Part shown: positions 6,857-16,239 of the stretch, piece after piece
How the letters are laid out: each line of letters begins with the position of its first letter
How positions within the stretch are numbered: position 1 is the first letter of the stretch
NCBI GenBank assembly: GCA_044425705.1
Contig: JAWXVD010000064.1
Coordinates: 1 to 19,021, forward strand
Length of the DNA: 19,021 bases
Origin: JAWXVD01 sp044425705
GTDB taxonomy: Bacteria > Bacillota > Clostridia > Lachnospirales > Lachnospiraceae
Reading direction: 5' to 3'
Program-made: the position numbers and the translations under genes
Notes under the pieces: generated by a model
Told to the model about the DNA's origin: nothing
The model's input: the letters and a program-made list of their open reading frames with translations, nothing else
Database searches by the model: none

Positions 6857-8080
6857 TTATGCGTTCTTGTAAACCTCAAGTGCTGCTGCTACACCATCAC
6901 CTACATTGATTTTTACTTTGTGTTGGAGCATAACTGCTTCTAGTGATGCTAATAAGAATAGAATATTTCTCTTTTGACTAGAATATCCCATATTTCCAAG
7001 ACGTAAAATTTTTCCATCAAGTGGACCAAATGAAGAGGCGATTTCCATGCCAAAATCATCAAGTAACTGTGCTCGAATTGCTTTTCCATCAACATCTTCT
7101 GGAATGTTGATAGCCGTTACTACAGGCATTTTATGTGCCACATCACCAAAAATAGAAAGTCCCATAGCTTCTAAACCTGCACAAAGAGCTTTATCATTTA
7201 ATAGATGACGAGCAAGTCGGTTGTCCATACCTTCTAATAAAATACAACGAAGTGCCTCATGGACTGCATATTGCATACTTGTAGCTTCTGTATGGTGATT
7301 TAAGTGACGTGGTCCCCAGTAATCTTGTAATTGTGCAAGATCTAAATAATTACTTTGAATTCTAGGTAAAGTCATCACTTTATCGTCTGCTGTTCTAATT
7401 CCTTTTTCTACTTGCTTTCTTGCAAGAATGATTTCTTCAATTGCACTATTATAAGTAATCAATGCAGAACCAGATGGAGCTGAAATACATTTTTGTGTAC
7501 CAGCCACACAAGCATCTATCTTCCATTCATCTACTTTTACATCTGCTCCACCAAGTGTCGCAACAGCATCAACTAATAATAAAGCATCATATTGTTTACA
7601 GATTTTACCGATTTCATCTAAAGGTTGCATCATAGATGTTGATGTTTCTCCATGGATAATAGCTACTGCCTTATAGGAAGCTTTTTTTAATTCTGCTTCT
7701 ACTTCTTCTGGTGTAAATACAGTACCCCATTCACGTTCCACTAAAGTGATATCAGCACCACATCTCTCTAAAATTTCAGCTAATAAGTAACCAAAACGTC
7801 CAAATGCAGGAATTAATACTTTATCTCCTGGACAAATTGCACCAGTCAATACTGTCTCTAGACCACCTCTTGAAGTAGTGTCTGTTAAGTAAGTTTGTTG
7901 ATTTTTTGTTTTAAACACTTCACGCTCCATGGCTTGCGTTTCTTCCATGATTGCCAGAAATTCAGGGTCAAATTGTCCTAAAATATGTGCCGACATGGCA
8001 CGAAGTACACGTGGATCAGTTTCTACTGGTCCTGGGGTCATAAGGGTACGTGGTGATGGGTTAATTTCTCTAAGAATCAT
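6857..8080 (-). CDS. pucG: Ureidoglycine-glyoxylate aminotransferase (PucG-like, class V)
   Basis: This is a fold-type I, class V PLP aminotransferase of 407 residues, normal for the alanine/serine/ureidoglycine-glyoxylate group. It has the N-terminal TPGPVETDPRVL, then ILGQFDPEF, Asp171 in LLVDAVATLGG (pyridine nitrogen), and the PLP lysine Lys197 in AGTQK. Family members of the PucG type transfer the amino group of (S)-ureidoglycine to glyoxylate, giving oxalurate and glycine. The neighbours argue for this over plain alanine-glyoxylate or serine-glyoxylate activity: pucR is 29 bases upstream in the same unit, and genes for allantoate hydrolysis and oxalurate phosphorolysis follow further upstream. 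The ATG at 8080 has AAAGGAAA just before it. The exact donor is inferred from context. Confidence 0.82.
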   Translation of the reverse strand: MILREINPSPRTLMTPGPVETDPRVLRAMSAHILGQFDPEFLAIMEETQAMEREVFKTKNQQTYLTDTTSRGGLETVLTGAICPGDKVLIPAFGRFGYLLAEILERCGADITLVEREWGTVFTPEEVEAELKKASYKAVAIIHGETSTSMMQPLDEIGKICKQYDALLLVDAVATLGGADVKVDEWKIDACVAGTQKCISAPSGSALITYNSAIEEIILARKQVEKGIRTADDKVMTLPRIQSNYLDLAQLQDYWGPRHLNHHTEATSMQYAVHEALRCILLEGMDNRLARHLLNDKALCAGLEAMGLSIFGDVAHKMPVVTAINIPEDVDGKAIRAQLLDDFGMEIASSFGPLDGKILRLGNMGYSSQKRNILFLLASLEAVMLQHKVKINVGDGVAAALEVYKNA

Positions 8081-8109
8081 TGTTTTTATTTCCTTTCACT
8101 TGTTTATAT

Positions 8110-9741
8110 TTAATCTTGTTCTTCCACTAGCACAAGGCTTAATAGAAGTTGAAAATACTGCTTTGGATCGGTAAAATCATGTCCCAAGATTTCTTCACAT
8201 TTTTTAATTCTATATTTAATGGTGTTTCTATGCATAAACATAGTACTAGCTGTTTCTGTAATGCTACCATTGCATTCTAGGTAAGTTCTTAATGTTTTCT
8301 GTAATTCCAATGTCATTTCATCTTTTGGATATGCTAATGATTTCAAATTATGTATGCTAAACTTTTTCGCTTGTTCACTAGGAATAGCCTTTAACAATTC
8401 AATCGCATTCTTGGGTTTGTAATGTTTAATAAAAAAGATATCATTTTGGATTTCTCCATCTATAAAACTCTCTAATCCCTCTTCATATGAATAAGGTAGG
8501 GAATCTATTTCTAGCATCACATTTCCCAATGAAAAAATAATTTCTATCTTTAACATTTTCTGTAAGGTGTAATAAATTTGCTTCATATCCTCTATTTCAA
8601 ATTCATGATTTCCTTGCAGGATAAATATATATCTATAGTCAGATATTTGCGGAAATACTAAAATAGAACCTTGATACTTTTCTTCTAAAAATTGTTCTAA
8701 CCAACGATAAATGAAAATATAGCGTTCTTCACTATGGGGTGCGCTACTTCCATTTACCTTTAACTCTCTATAGGCCCCAAGTGTACCTATAATCGCACCA
8801 TAATACTCCGTACCTTTGATGCCATATTTTGCTCCAATGGATAAAATTTGTCTACCATTCCAAACCTTATCTTTATTTTTTTGAATTAAAATTTCCAAAA
8901 ATTCTTCTTTTGATTTCACTTCATTATAGGTAAGATAGATACTTTTATATAGTGACACACTAAGAATAAGCACAACTTGTTCTACAACCAAAGATGTCAG
9001 GGCCGTAGATAAATCTTCTGCCTCAAAAATATAAAGACAATGAGACACCCACCCATCAATTTTAATAGGAAAAATCACAACTTTATTTTTTCCCTTTTCA
9101 GCATCCATATAATGTTCTATTTGTGTAAACTTTTGCTCATATAACTGATAATTAAGAAATAATTCCTTTGCTTCTGTCTTATGCCTGTCATTGCACCCAT
9201 ATCCTACTTCTACCACTTCCCCAAAAGGAGAAACGATAGCTACAGGTTTCTTTAAGGCATTTCCTAAATTATTTAAAATAATTTTTGTTGAGGAACCTTG
9301 TAAAATCAAATTCGAAAATTTCTTTTGTGTGTTCAAAGCATAATTTAAATCTTCACTTTTATCATTCCACAGCACTGCTAAGGCTTGTTTATATACATCT
9401 CCCAATGTCATATTCATAGGGATTTGTATCAGTGGAAACCCTAATTGATCTGCCATTTCAATCACTTCTGGCTTTAATTCATGAATAAAACGTCCTAATT
9501 TAATAGCAAGACCAGCACAAGGTAATTGATCTAACGTTTCAATTAATTCACATAAAGCATCTTGATTTGTTTTATATGTCATACCTGTTGTAATCAATAA
9601 GGTATCAGCAGGTAAAAAAGCTGCCACATCAGGTGTCTCTGTAGATTCCACAGTAACTACCTTTCTTTCTAAATTTGCACTCTTATTCAATACGCAAAGT
9701 CCTTCTAGCTTGCTTTCTTGTAACAATTCTCGTAACACCAT
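8110..9741 (-). CDS. pucR: PucR-family purine catabolism regulator
   Basis: This 543-residue protein has an N-terminal PucR ligand-sensing domain (about 1-125, starting MVLRELLQES), a middle region of the CdaR/GGDEF-like type (about 275-400) and a C-terminal PucR-type helix-turn-helix (about 480-540; ITETASTMFMHRNTIKYRI). In Bacillus subtilis PucR activates purine degradation genes in response to ureides such as allantoin and allantoate. The start is the ATG at 9741, eight bases after GGAGG; the GTG at 9756 lies within that ribosome site and is not used. It is 142 bases beyond the carbamate kinase gene, enough for its own promoter, and is followed closely by pucG. It is expected to control this whole locus. 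Confidence 0.88.
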   Translation of the reverse strand: MVLRELLQESKLEGLCVLNKSANLERKVVTVESTETPDVAAFLPADTLLITTGMTYKTNQDALCELIETLDQLPCAGLAIKLGRFIHELKPEVIEMADQLGFPLIQIPMNMTLGDVYKQALAVLWNDKSEDLNYALNTQKKFSNLILQGSSTKIILNNLGNALKKPVAIVSPFGEVVEVGYGCNDRHKTEAKELFLNYQLYEQKFTQIEHYMDAEKGKNKVVIFPIKIDGWVSHCLYIFEAEDLSTALTSLVVEQVVLILSVSLYKSIYLTYNEVKSKEEFLEILIQKNKDKVWNGRQILSIGAKYGIKGTEYYGAIIGTLGAYRELKVNGSSAPHSEERYIFIYRWLEQFLEEKYQGSILVFPQISDYRYIFILQGNHEFEIEDMKQIYYTLQKMLKIEIIFSLGNVMLEIDSLPYSYEEGLESFIDGEIQNDIFFIKHYKPKNAIELLKAIPSEQAKKFSIHNLKSLAYPKDEMTLELQKTLRTYLECNGSITETASTMFMHRNTIKYRIKKCEEILGHDFTDPKQYFQLLLSLVLVEEQD

Positions 9742-9851
9742 AATCAAGTCCTCCACTTTCCACTATATCATGAGCAAATTTTTCAATCTTTTTAGGATTT
9801 TAATAGCATAAATTACAACAAATCCCTTAGTATCTAGTTATCTTGACTTGC

Positions 9852-9879
9852 ATTATATAGTATATTTCGTTACTGTGCA
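9852..9879 (-). promoter_or_regulatory. Candidate promoter of pucR-pucG
   Basis: In the 142-base gap after the carbamate kinase gene the minus strand has TGCACA (9879-9874), a 16-base spacer and a perfect TATAAT (9857-9852). The leader to the pucR start would be about 105 bases. The -35 is a 4 of 6 match and the region is AT-rich, so chance cannot be excluded. I see no terminator in the gap, so read-through from the upstream genes is also possible. Confidence 0.35.
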
Positions 9880-9883
9880 TTAT

Positions 9884-10822
9884 TTATTGGCTAATTACTG
9901 TGCCAGTCAAGCCTTGTATGCCTTCCCTAGCTTTTTCTAATAAGGTAATCAGTGCAAATCTTTCTTTACCCGAAGATGCAAATTCCATGGCTGCCTCTAT
10001 TTTCGGCAGCATAGATCCCGGTGCAAATTGTCCTTGCTTAATATATTCATGGGCTTCCTCTAATGATAAGTTAGAAAGCCATTGTTGCGTTTTTTTACCA
10101 AAATTGATTGCAACTTTTTCCACTGCTGTTAAAATAACTAAGTAATCCGCTGCTAATTCTTTTGCTAACAATGCACTTGCAAAATCTTTATCAATAACTG
10201 CTGGAATTCCGGTCAAAGTATTTCTATCACCTTTTACCACTGGTATACCACCGCCACCACAGGCAATAACTATTTTCCCTTGTTCAACTAATTCTTTTAT
10301 CATATCTATTTCTACAATTTCTATCGGTTTTGGTGAGGCAATCACACGTCGAAATCCTCTTCCTGCATCTTCCATGACTTGATTTCCATGTTCTATTTCC
10401 ATCCATGCTTCATCTTCCGTCAAAAATCTACCTATTGGCTTACTAGGATGCATAAATGCTTGGTCTTCCTTATCTACCACTACTTGTGTAACAATAGATG
10501 CTACTGAATTATTCATTTCTCTCTTTTTTAGTTCCGAATAAATTGCATTTTGAAGATTGTATCCAATATATCCTTGACTCATCCCTACACAGGTAGGTAA
10601 AGGTGTCTCTGTGTAATGTCTATAGTTTAATGTCAAATCTGACATAGCGGTATGTATCATGCCAACTTGAGGGCCATTTCCGTGGGTTACAATTACCTGA
10701 TGTCCTTCAGCAATCATATCAACAATTACAATTGCCGTTCGCTCCACTGCTTTCTTCTGTTCTTCATAATGATAGCCTAATGCATTGCCACCAAGTGCAA
10801 TCACCACCGTCTTTTTATCCAT
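9884..10822 (-). CDS. allK: Carbamate kinase (AllK/ArcC-like)
   Basis: Carbamate kinase converts carbamoyl phosphate and ADP to ATP, CO2 and ammonia. The 312-residue protein has the amino acid kinase fold with ALGGNALG near residue 10, HGNGPQVG (47-54), CGGGGIP (189-195) and GSMLPKIEAA (270-279), all typical of the family. The ATG at 10822 is preferred over a GTG two codons earlier (10828), because a doubled GGAGG (AGGAGGGGAGG) lies just upstream. That ribosome site begins within the TAG stop codon of allH, so the two are probably translationally coupled. No arginine deiminase gene is nearby; the carbamoyl phosphate would come from oxalurate through AllFGH, the same linkage as in the E. coli allantoin cluster. 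Confidence 0.93.
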   Translation of the reverse strand: MDKKTVVIALGGNALGYHYEEQKKAVERTAIVIVDMIAEGHQVIVTHGNGPQVGMIHTAMSDLTLNYRHYTETPLPTCVGMSQGYIGYNLQNAIYSELKKREMNNSVASIVTQVVVDKEDQAFMHPSKPIGRFLTEDEAWMEIEHGNQVMEDAGRGFRRVIASPKPIEIVEIDMIKELVEQGKIVIACGGGGIPVVKGDRNTLTGIPAVIDKDFASALLAKELAADYLVILTAVEKVAINFGKKTQQWLSNLSLEEAHEYIKQGQFAPGSMLPKIEAAMEFASSGKERFALITLLEKAREGIQGLTGTVISQ

Positions 10823-10836
10823 AGACACCTCCCCTC

Positions 10837-11910
10837 CTAAATACTGTCAAAGTACTTCATTGTAATTATCATTCCTGCTAAAAAATCTTTTCCTGATGTA
10901 TGTCCAATCTGCACTATTTTTTCGATGCTTGTTTTTATCAATTTTTGATTCTTTTCACAAATACCTTGATACAAAAGTAATATATCCTCATGAAATAAAT
11001 TTTCAAAAGCACATCGATATTGGTGTAAGCTAACATCTGTAGTCACTTTCCTACTTAAAATTTTATATAGACTATCTTCCCACTGCGTACAATCATGTTT
11101 TATCTTTAGGAATTCACTCCTATTACTGAAAGAATCACAGTTAAGTCTAGTGATTTCACTTATTTGCAAAGGTGAACTCACAGACGATGAAGTGGAAAAT
11201 TTATTTTCACCATTTATCTCTATCATTTTTCTAACAAACAAAATACCCAGTATAAAATCATCCCCAGCAGGTGTTAAGCCGTTTCCATATCCTATTAAAG
11301 AATATAATATTTCGTCCTTATTTTCATCTGCTTCTATCATCTGCAATGATTTCTTCACAGATATACGCTCATAAAAATCTGTCCTTTGATTCATCAGGTC
11401 ACTGTATTTCATAAAATCCAAAAATTTTGAAATCTTATTATCTTTTCCATATTTTAAGTCTCTTATGGATTTTCCAAATCCAGTCATCCAATTTATGTCT
11501 ACTTCCCTTTGGATCAACTCTATAGCACTAGTCGAAGAAAACTTCTCATTTTTTTCTAAAAAACTAGAAAATATAAGCGTGTACTTGCAAGAAATGATAA
11601 TTTGCTCTTCTTTTTCTTGATTTTCACGGATAAAATGTTCCTCTTCTTGATTCACACTTATGAAGTATTGCTCCTTTTTACACCATCTAAAAATCATATC
11701 TTTCAATTTTACTTTTTGGGCTAAATCTACAATATCACTTTTCTTTAACAAAATACCATAGGGTGTTAAGGCAAAATTTTTATTTCCAATAAAACATAAA
11801 CGATCTTCTATTAATAGATTGAATCCATGAGCAAAACTGCTATGCACTGGATATTCCTTTTCTTCCAATTTATCCAATAATTCTTTGGAACAATAGACAG
11901 CTTGTATCAT
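10837..11910 (-). CDS. allH: Oxamate carbamoyltransferase subunit AllH (DUF2877) with a repeat-encoded insert
   Basis: AllH (YlbF) is the third component of the E. coli oxamate carbamoyltransferase, which phosphorolyses oxalurate. This copy has the family marks YPVHSSFAHGFNLL near the N-terminus, GNGLTPAGDDFILG (about 209-222), TTDVS (290-294) and GHTSG (336-340). At 357 residues it is longer than E. coli YlbF (about 271). Part of the extra length is a 24-residue segment (234-257) encoded by the double-hairpin repeat at 11141-11211, placed between the GDD helix and the TTDVS segment. The frame is intact through the insert. The start is uncertain: the ATG at 11910 has only a weak GGA site, and a GTG at 11925 is the alternative; the first fits the usual family start better. 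It follows the allF-allG fusion by 30 bases. Confidence 0.85.
   Translation of the reverse strand: MIQAVYCSKELLDKLEEKEYPVHSSFAHGFNLLIEDRLCFIGNKNFALTPYGILLKKSDIVDLAQKVKLKDMIFRWCKKEQYFISVNQEEEHFIRENQEKEEQIIISCKYTLIFSSFLEKNEKFSSTSAIELIQREVDINWMTGFGKSIRDLKYGKDNKISKFLDFMKYSDLMNQRTDFYERISVKKSLQMIEADENKDEILYSLIGYGNGLTPAGDDFILGILFVRKMIEINGENKFSTSSSVSSPLQISEITRLNCDSFSNRSEFLKIKHDCTQWEDSLYKILSRKVTTDVSLHQYRCAFENLFHEDILLLYQGICEKNQKLIKTSIEKIVQIGHTSGKDFLAGMIITMKYFDSI
11141..11211 (-). repeat. Double-hairpin palindromic element, copy C, in frame inside allH
   Basis: This is a 71-bp unit of the same family as the two copies at 2574-2717, in the same orientation relative to its gene. It keeps the inverted repeat of the long stem with one mismatch, and the shorter hairpin is partly decayed. 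It is read in the same frame as the open frame of copy A; both give SPLQ(A/I)SEIT(G/R)LN. It adds about 24 residues to AllH without a stop. Confidence 0.88.
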
Positions 11911-11940
11911 ACAAATATCCGTCACTTTCTCAATAGCTTT

Positions 11941-14900
11941 CTAAAACCCTAACTTTTTCGCATAGGCTAACACAGCTTTTTCAAAACAAGCAATTGGTGG
12001 ATGTACTGTTCCTGCTCCAATTTGTCCAATTCCAGCCATTTTATGTGCAATTCCAGTATTAATCACTGGCGTAATCCCTGTTTCTACTACTTTTCTTGCA
12101 TCGATACCAAGACAAATTCCTTGAAAATTCCATGTCGGAATGGTATAGTTCGGATTTCTATCAATAGAAATTTCCATCATCTCGTTACTTGTTTGTAAAG
12201 CATCTTCAAATCCACCTGCTCCAACAAATCTAGTTACTGCTGGTGCTGCAATCATTGCCATGCCACCTACACCAAAGGTTTCTGTAATGGCGCTATCTCC
12301 CATATCTGGACTAGCATCTTCTCCTGAATATCCTGTAAAGAACAATCCTTCTGGAGTGTTAACTGGTGCCACAAACCATTGATCACCCATTCCACTGATT
12401 CGAATCCCAAAATTCTCACCATTGCGGCACATTGCTGTCACCACAGTTCCATCTGTCACCTTTCTTGCTCCATCCATAATGGCCTTTGCGGTAGCCATCA
12501 TTAAATTCAAGAAAAACTGTTCTGTATCTGCTAAAAATTTGATTACTTGCGCTTTTTCTTCTTCCTTAATATCAAGTGTTGTAATAATAGGGCTCATTTC
12601 TTTTAAGAATATTAATGATGCTGCAATATTTCTTTGATGGAATTCATCACCCATCGTTAAGGCTTTTGCCATAATGGGACCTACATTCAATCCCTCTTCT
12701 TTTGTTCGAATGGCTTTTCCTAACACGGGACCTAATACATCTCTCATCCAACAAAGTCTATCTACTACTTCTTGAGAATAGGCTCCAAATCGAAGTACTG
12801 CACCAATCCCCTCATTCATAGTACAATAGGCACGATTTCCATCTGTCACATTCTCTACTACAAATACAGGCATGTTAGCTGATGTGATACCTCCCATAGG
12901 CCCAACTGCATCCACATGGTGGCATGGAATAAAGGTAATTTCGCCTTGTTCTAGCATCATTCTAGCTTCTTCTTCCGTAGTAGCCCATTCTTCAAACAAG
13001 GTTGCTCCAATACAGGAACCTTGCATTGGACTAGGCATTCCTTCCCATTTCATCGGTGGACCTGCATGAAGTAATACTTTGCCTTGATTTAATTCCCCAA
13101 TAACTGTTTTCGCTGGTACCACATCATATAGAACTGGTGAAGCTGCAACAATTTTATCAATTACTTTTTGATTCGCAAGGTCAATATCCTCTATTCTTCT
13201 TAAGTTATTTAATGTTTTTATTAATGTAAGATCCCCACCTGCTGGTGGAGCCCAATCAAATTGTACTGTTTCACAATCAAATTCGTGCAAGACGTTAGCA
13301 AAGCTCTTTAATCCAATATTAATTACCTTTGGTTTTTCACCCAGTAATTTAGCGATTGCTGGAGGTACCGCTCTTTCACTTGATTTTTCTACATCTCTTG
13401 CAGGCATAATCGGTTTTTCAATTTGTGTGACTGGATGACCAATTAAGTAAAGTGACGCTTCCACTGCTAATCGATTGCTTTCACAAACAATAACACCTGC
13501 TCCCTCTAATACTTTTACTTGGTAATCATAATTTTGAATATCTTTTTTTGTACCACATACTGTAGCTACGAAATATAAAGTTCTATCGGCTTTCTTGGCT
13601 TCTTCCTGCAATTCCATAATGCTTGGAAGAAGTGATGCCGCCATATCTTCATGAGAACCATAACCTAATACTACATCAAATAATATAACACCTGTACTTT
13701 CATCAGTAGCTGCTTCTTTCATACATTCTGCACGTTTCGTTGGATCGATCATAGGATGTGGTTTTCCTTGGGTATAAATATCATCACCTAAATCAATAAT
13801 CACATGACCATCTGTATGCAACATATATCCTTCACTTTTTCCAGATGTATTTGGAATCGATAAGGTATCACGAATCATCATGGCTGCTTCTGCCGCTAAT
13901 GTACCACCTGAATAATACCCACGAATAGTTTTCATTTCTTCTTTTCTAAAAGAAGTTTCACAAGAAAACTCTTTTGGGATTTCATCCACAGATAATACTA
14001 ATTCTCCCTTTGATTCTCCTTTTCTTGATAAGTCAACGGCTATTCTAGCTGCTTCATCTAAGGTATAGGCATGATAAAATCCTTCTTCATGTACCTCTGG
14101 TTTTTCACCTAAAAACAATGTAATCACTGGTTTTGTAAAACCTTCCAAACGTTTTACCATCTTATCTCTAACGTCTTTTGCTGGTGGTTTGGAAATCACA
14201 ATCACTACTTTTGTATCATCATCTTGTTCCATAGCGTTAATGGCATCCAACATGGTAATACCACCAATTTCACTGGCAAGATCACGACCACCTGTGCCAA
14301 TTGCATTGGTAACACCTGCCCCTAGACGATCTATAATCGTTGTTAACTCTTGAATTCCTGTTCCTGAAGCGCCTACAATTCCAATATTACCTTTCGATAC
14401 ATGGTTGGTGAATGCAATCGGCACTCCTTGAATAATTCCTGTACCGCAATCTGGTCCCATAACAAGCAAACCTTTTTTATGTGCTTTTTTCTTTAGTGCC
14501 AATTCATCTTCTTTAGATACATTATCACTAAACATAAACACATTCAGATTTTCATCTAAGGCTCGATCTGCTTCTAATGCAGCATAAGCACCAGGAATAG
14601 AAATCACACAAAGATTTGCTTCCGGTAGTTTTTCTTTTGCCTTTGCCCATGTTTTCACTGCATCATTCTTTTCTGTTTCTTGATTTTTTGCTGCTTGATT
14701 TTTTAGGAAGCGCTCTGTTTCTTCTAATACTTGTTCCATCATATCTTCTATAGAATCTACTACAATAACCATGTCATTGGCACTGGCATCTAATAAATCT
14801 TTTGTTTCTAATCCACTGGTTTTAAATAATACTTTATTAGATGGTGTTCCCATCATAATTGAAACTTTGTCAATGCCTTCCATTGCAGCTATCTTATTTG

Positions 14901-14961
14901 TTAAAAGCATTAAAACGACTGAATCTTGATAACTTCCTTTTTTAACGATTGTACGTAACAT
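11941..14961 (-). CDS. allFG: AllF-AllG fusion (FdrA plus YlbE/DUF1116), oxamate carbamoyltransferase
   Basis: This 1006-residue protein covers two proteins that are separate in E. coli. Residues 1 to about 588 match FdrA/AllF, a relative of the succinyl-CoA synthetase alpha chain: KKGSYQDSV at the start, MGPDCGT (168-174), the Rossmann loop GIVGASGTGIQE (194-205), GGRD (224-227), GGTLAAEAA (352-360) and the FdrA C-terminal INIGLKSF (548-555). Residues about 595-1006 match YlbE/AllG (DUF1116): LLHAGPPMKW (630-639), CHHVDAVGPMGGITSA (680-695), NVTDGNRAYC (704-713), GDEFHQRN (771-778), DMGDSAITETFG (886-897). With AllH it should convert oxalurate and phosphate to oxamate and carbamoyl phosphate. 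AAGGAG six bases before the ATG supports the start. AllC ends 14 bases upstream. The frame is open with no sign of a sequencing join. Confidence 0.93.
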   Translation of the reverse strand: MLRTIVKKGSYQDSVVLMLLTNKIAAMEGIDKVSIMMGTPSNKVLFKTSGLETKDLLDASANDMVIVVDSIEDMMEQVLEETERFLKNQAAKNQETEKNDAVKTWAKAKEKLPEANLCVISIPGAYAALEADRALDENLNVFMFSDNVSKEDELALKKKAHKKGLLVMGPDCGTGIIQGVPIAFTNHVSKGNIGIVGASGTGIQELTTIIDRLGAGVTNAIGTGGRDLASEIGGITMLDAINAMEQDDDTKVVIVISKPPAKDVRDKMVKRLEGFTKPVITLFLGEKPEVHEEGFYHAYTLDEAARIAVDLSRKGESKGELVLSVDEIPKEFSCETSFRKEEMKTIRGYYSGGTLAAEAAMMIRDTLSIPNTSGKSEGYMLHTDGHVIIDLGDDIYTQGKPHPMIDPTKRAECMKEAATDESTGVILFDVVLGYGSHEDMAASLLPSIMELQEEAKKADRTLYFVATVCGTKKDIQNYDYQVKVLEGAGVIVCESNRLAVEASLYLIGHPVTQIEKPIMPARDVEKSSERAVPPAIAKLLGEKPKVINIGLKSFANVLHEFDCETVQFDWAPPAGGDLTLIKTLNNLRRIEDIDLANQKVIDKIVAASPVLYDVVPAKTVIGELNQGKVLLHAGPPMKWEGMPSPMQGSCIGATLFEEWATTEEEARMMLEQGEITFIPCHHVDAVGPMGGITSANMPVFVVENVTDGNRAYCTMNEGIGAVLRFGAYSQEVVDRLCWMRDVLGPVLGKAIRTKEEGLNVGPIMAKALTMGDEFHQRNIAASLIFLKEMSPIITTLDIKEEEKAQVIKFLADTEQFFLNLMMATAKAIMDGARKVTDGTVVTAMCRNGENFGIRISGMGDQWFVAPVNTPEGLFFTGYSGEDASPDMGDSAITETFGVGGMAMIAAPAVTRFVGAGGFEDALQTSNEMMEISIDRNPNYTIPTWNFQGICLGIDARKVVETGITPVINTGIAHKMAGIGQIGAGTVHPPIACFEKAVLAYAKKLGF

Positions 14962-14975
14962 TATTTGCTCCTTCT

Positions 14976-16202
14976 CTATTCATAGGCTAATCGGTAAAGT
15001 GTTTCCGCCAATATTTCTACACCTTTGATCAAATCATCCATACTTGTATATTCCTCTTTTGCATGGCTGATTCCTTTTACACTTGGCACAAAAATCATAC
15101 CACATGGTATTTTACTTCCAATAATTTGTGCATCATGTCCAGCTCCACTATGCATGCACTTATATGCTACTTCTTGATTTTCACAAGATTTTTCAATCAC
15201 ATCTATAATTGTTTTATCCATAAGAACAGGTAATTCATTCATCCAGCAATTAAGTTGTATGGTAACACCCATTTCTTTGGCAATTTTCTTCATATCCAAT
15301 TCAATTTCATCTGTAAATTCTTCTAATATTTTTACATCTACATGACGACAATCCATGGTAAATAATGCTTCTCCTGGAATCACATTCACTACATTCGGAC
15401 GAACCACAATTTTTCCAAAGGTTACTACCATAGGATCTAATTTTTCTGCTTTTTCAATGGTCCTAGTGACAATTTTAGCAAAAACCTGCATCACATCTTT
15501 GCGATACTTCATGCTTGTGGTTCCTGCATGGTTCGATTCTCCTTTTAAGGAAATACTATATCTTTTCTGTCCCACAATGCCATTGATAATTCCTATTTGT
15601 TTCTCTTCCATTTCTAACGTGTTACCTTGTTCAATATGTAATTCTACAAAGGCTTCCACATCTTCCAATTCCGATTTATTATCTTCCTTAAAATCAAATC
15701 CACATTGATGCATGGCATCCACAAAACGGATTTGATTGATATCTTCTATATTTATAACAGACTCTTCATCTGCAATACCTATTAAATTTTTACTCCCCCA
15801 AAATACTGTGGAAAATCGACTGCCCTCTTCTTCTGCAATAGATACCAATTTGATTGTTTTTTTGGGTGGACCATATGTTTCAAGCAGATATTTGATTGCT
15901 AAATATCCACCCAAAACACCTAGTTGTCCATCATATTTCCCCCCACTGATCACCGTGTCTATATGTGATCCAGTAAGAATTGCTTTTTCTGGTAACTGAC
16001 TACCTTTTATTTTGCCTAATAAATTACCCACTTCATCAAAATCTGTTTCTATACCTAATGCAAGAAATTTATCTTTTAATGCACCCTGTGCATCAAGCCA
16101 ACTTTGAGAATACAATAATCTTGAAATTCCACCATTGTAATCTGCACCAAACTGACTGAGCCAATCGATTAAATTTTCCAATTCTCTTTTCGGTATCTTC
16201 AT
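14976..16202 (-). CDS. allC: Allantoate amidohydrolase AllC
   Basis: AllC hydrolyses allantoate to (S)-ureidoglycine with release of ammonia and CO2, as a Mn2+-dependent M20 family dimer. The 408 residues closely follow E. coli AllC from WLSQFGADYNGGISRLLYS at the N-terminus to the end. Expected metal ligands are visible: His80 in GSHIDT, Asp91, Glu126 in AEEEGSRF (Glu125 as catalytic base), His189 in ELHIEQG and His380 in GISH. GESNHAGTT (221-229) and HSGAGHDAQ (351-359) belong to the substrate and dimer region. The nearest ribosome site, AAGGGA, is about 13 bases before the ATG, which is far, so translation may be weak or coupled to the gene upstream (37-base gap). It differs clearly from the second M20 gene beside it. 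Confidence 0.93.
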   Translation of the reverse strand: MKIPKRELENLIDWLSQFGADYNGGISRLLYSQSWLDAQGALKDKFLALGIETDFDEVGNLLGKIKGSQLPEKAILTGSHIDTVISGGKYDGQLGVLGGYLAIKYLLETYGPPKKTIKLVSIAEEEGSRFSTVFWGSKNLIGIADEESVINIEDINQIRFVDAMHQCGFDFKEDNKSELEDVEAFVELHIEQGNTLEMEEKQIGIINGIVGQKRYSISLKGESNHAGTTSMKYRKDVMQVFAKIVTRTIEKAEKLDPMVVTFGKIVVRPNVVNVIPGEALFTMDCRHVDVKILEEFTDEIELDMKKIAKEMGVTIQLNCWMNELPVLMDKTIIDVIEKSCENQEVAYKCMHSGAGHDAQIIGSKIPCGMIFVPSVKGISHAKEEYTSMDDLIKGVEILAETLYRLAYE

Positions 16203-16239
16203 ATGGGTAACATTCCCTTCTTAAAATGAATAATAACTC

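Noticed and set aside
9742..9756. GTG start of pucR at 9756
   Set aside because: The GTG is part of the GGAGG ribosome site of the ATG at 9741, and the family normally begins at the latter.
9887..9894. TTGGCTAA, one base from the PucR box core, before pucR
   Set aside because: It overlaps the last codons of the carbamate kinase gene and has no flanking match to the longer consensus; probably chance.
10837..11925. allH as a pseudogene broken by a repeat
   Set aside because: The frame is open from start to stop and all family motifs on both sides of the insert are present.
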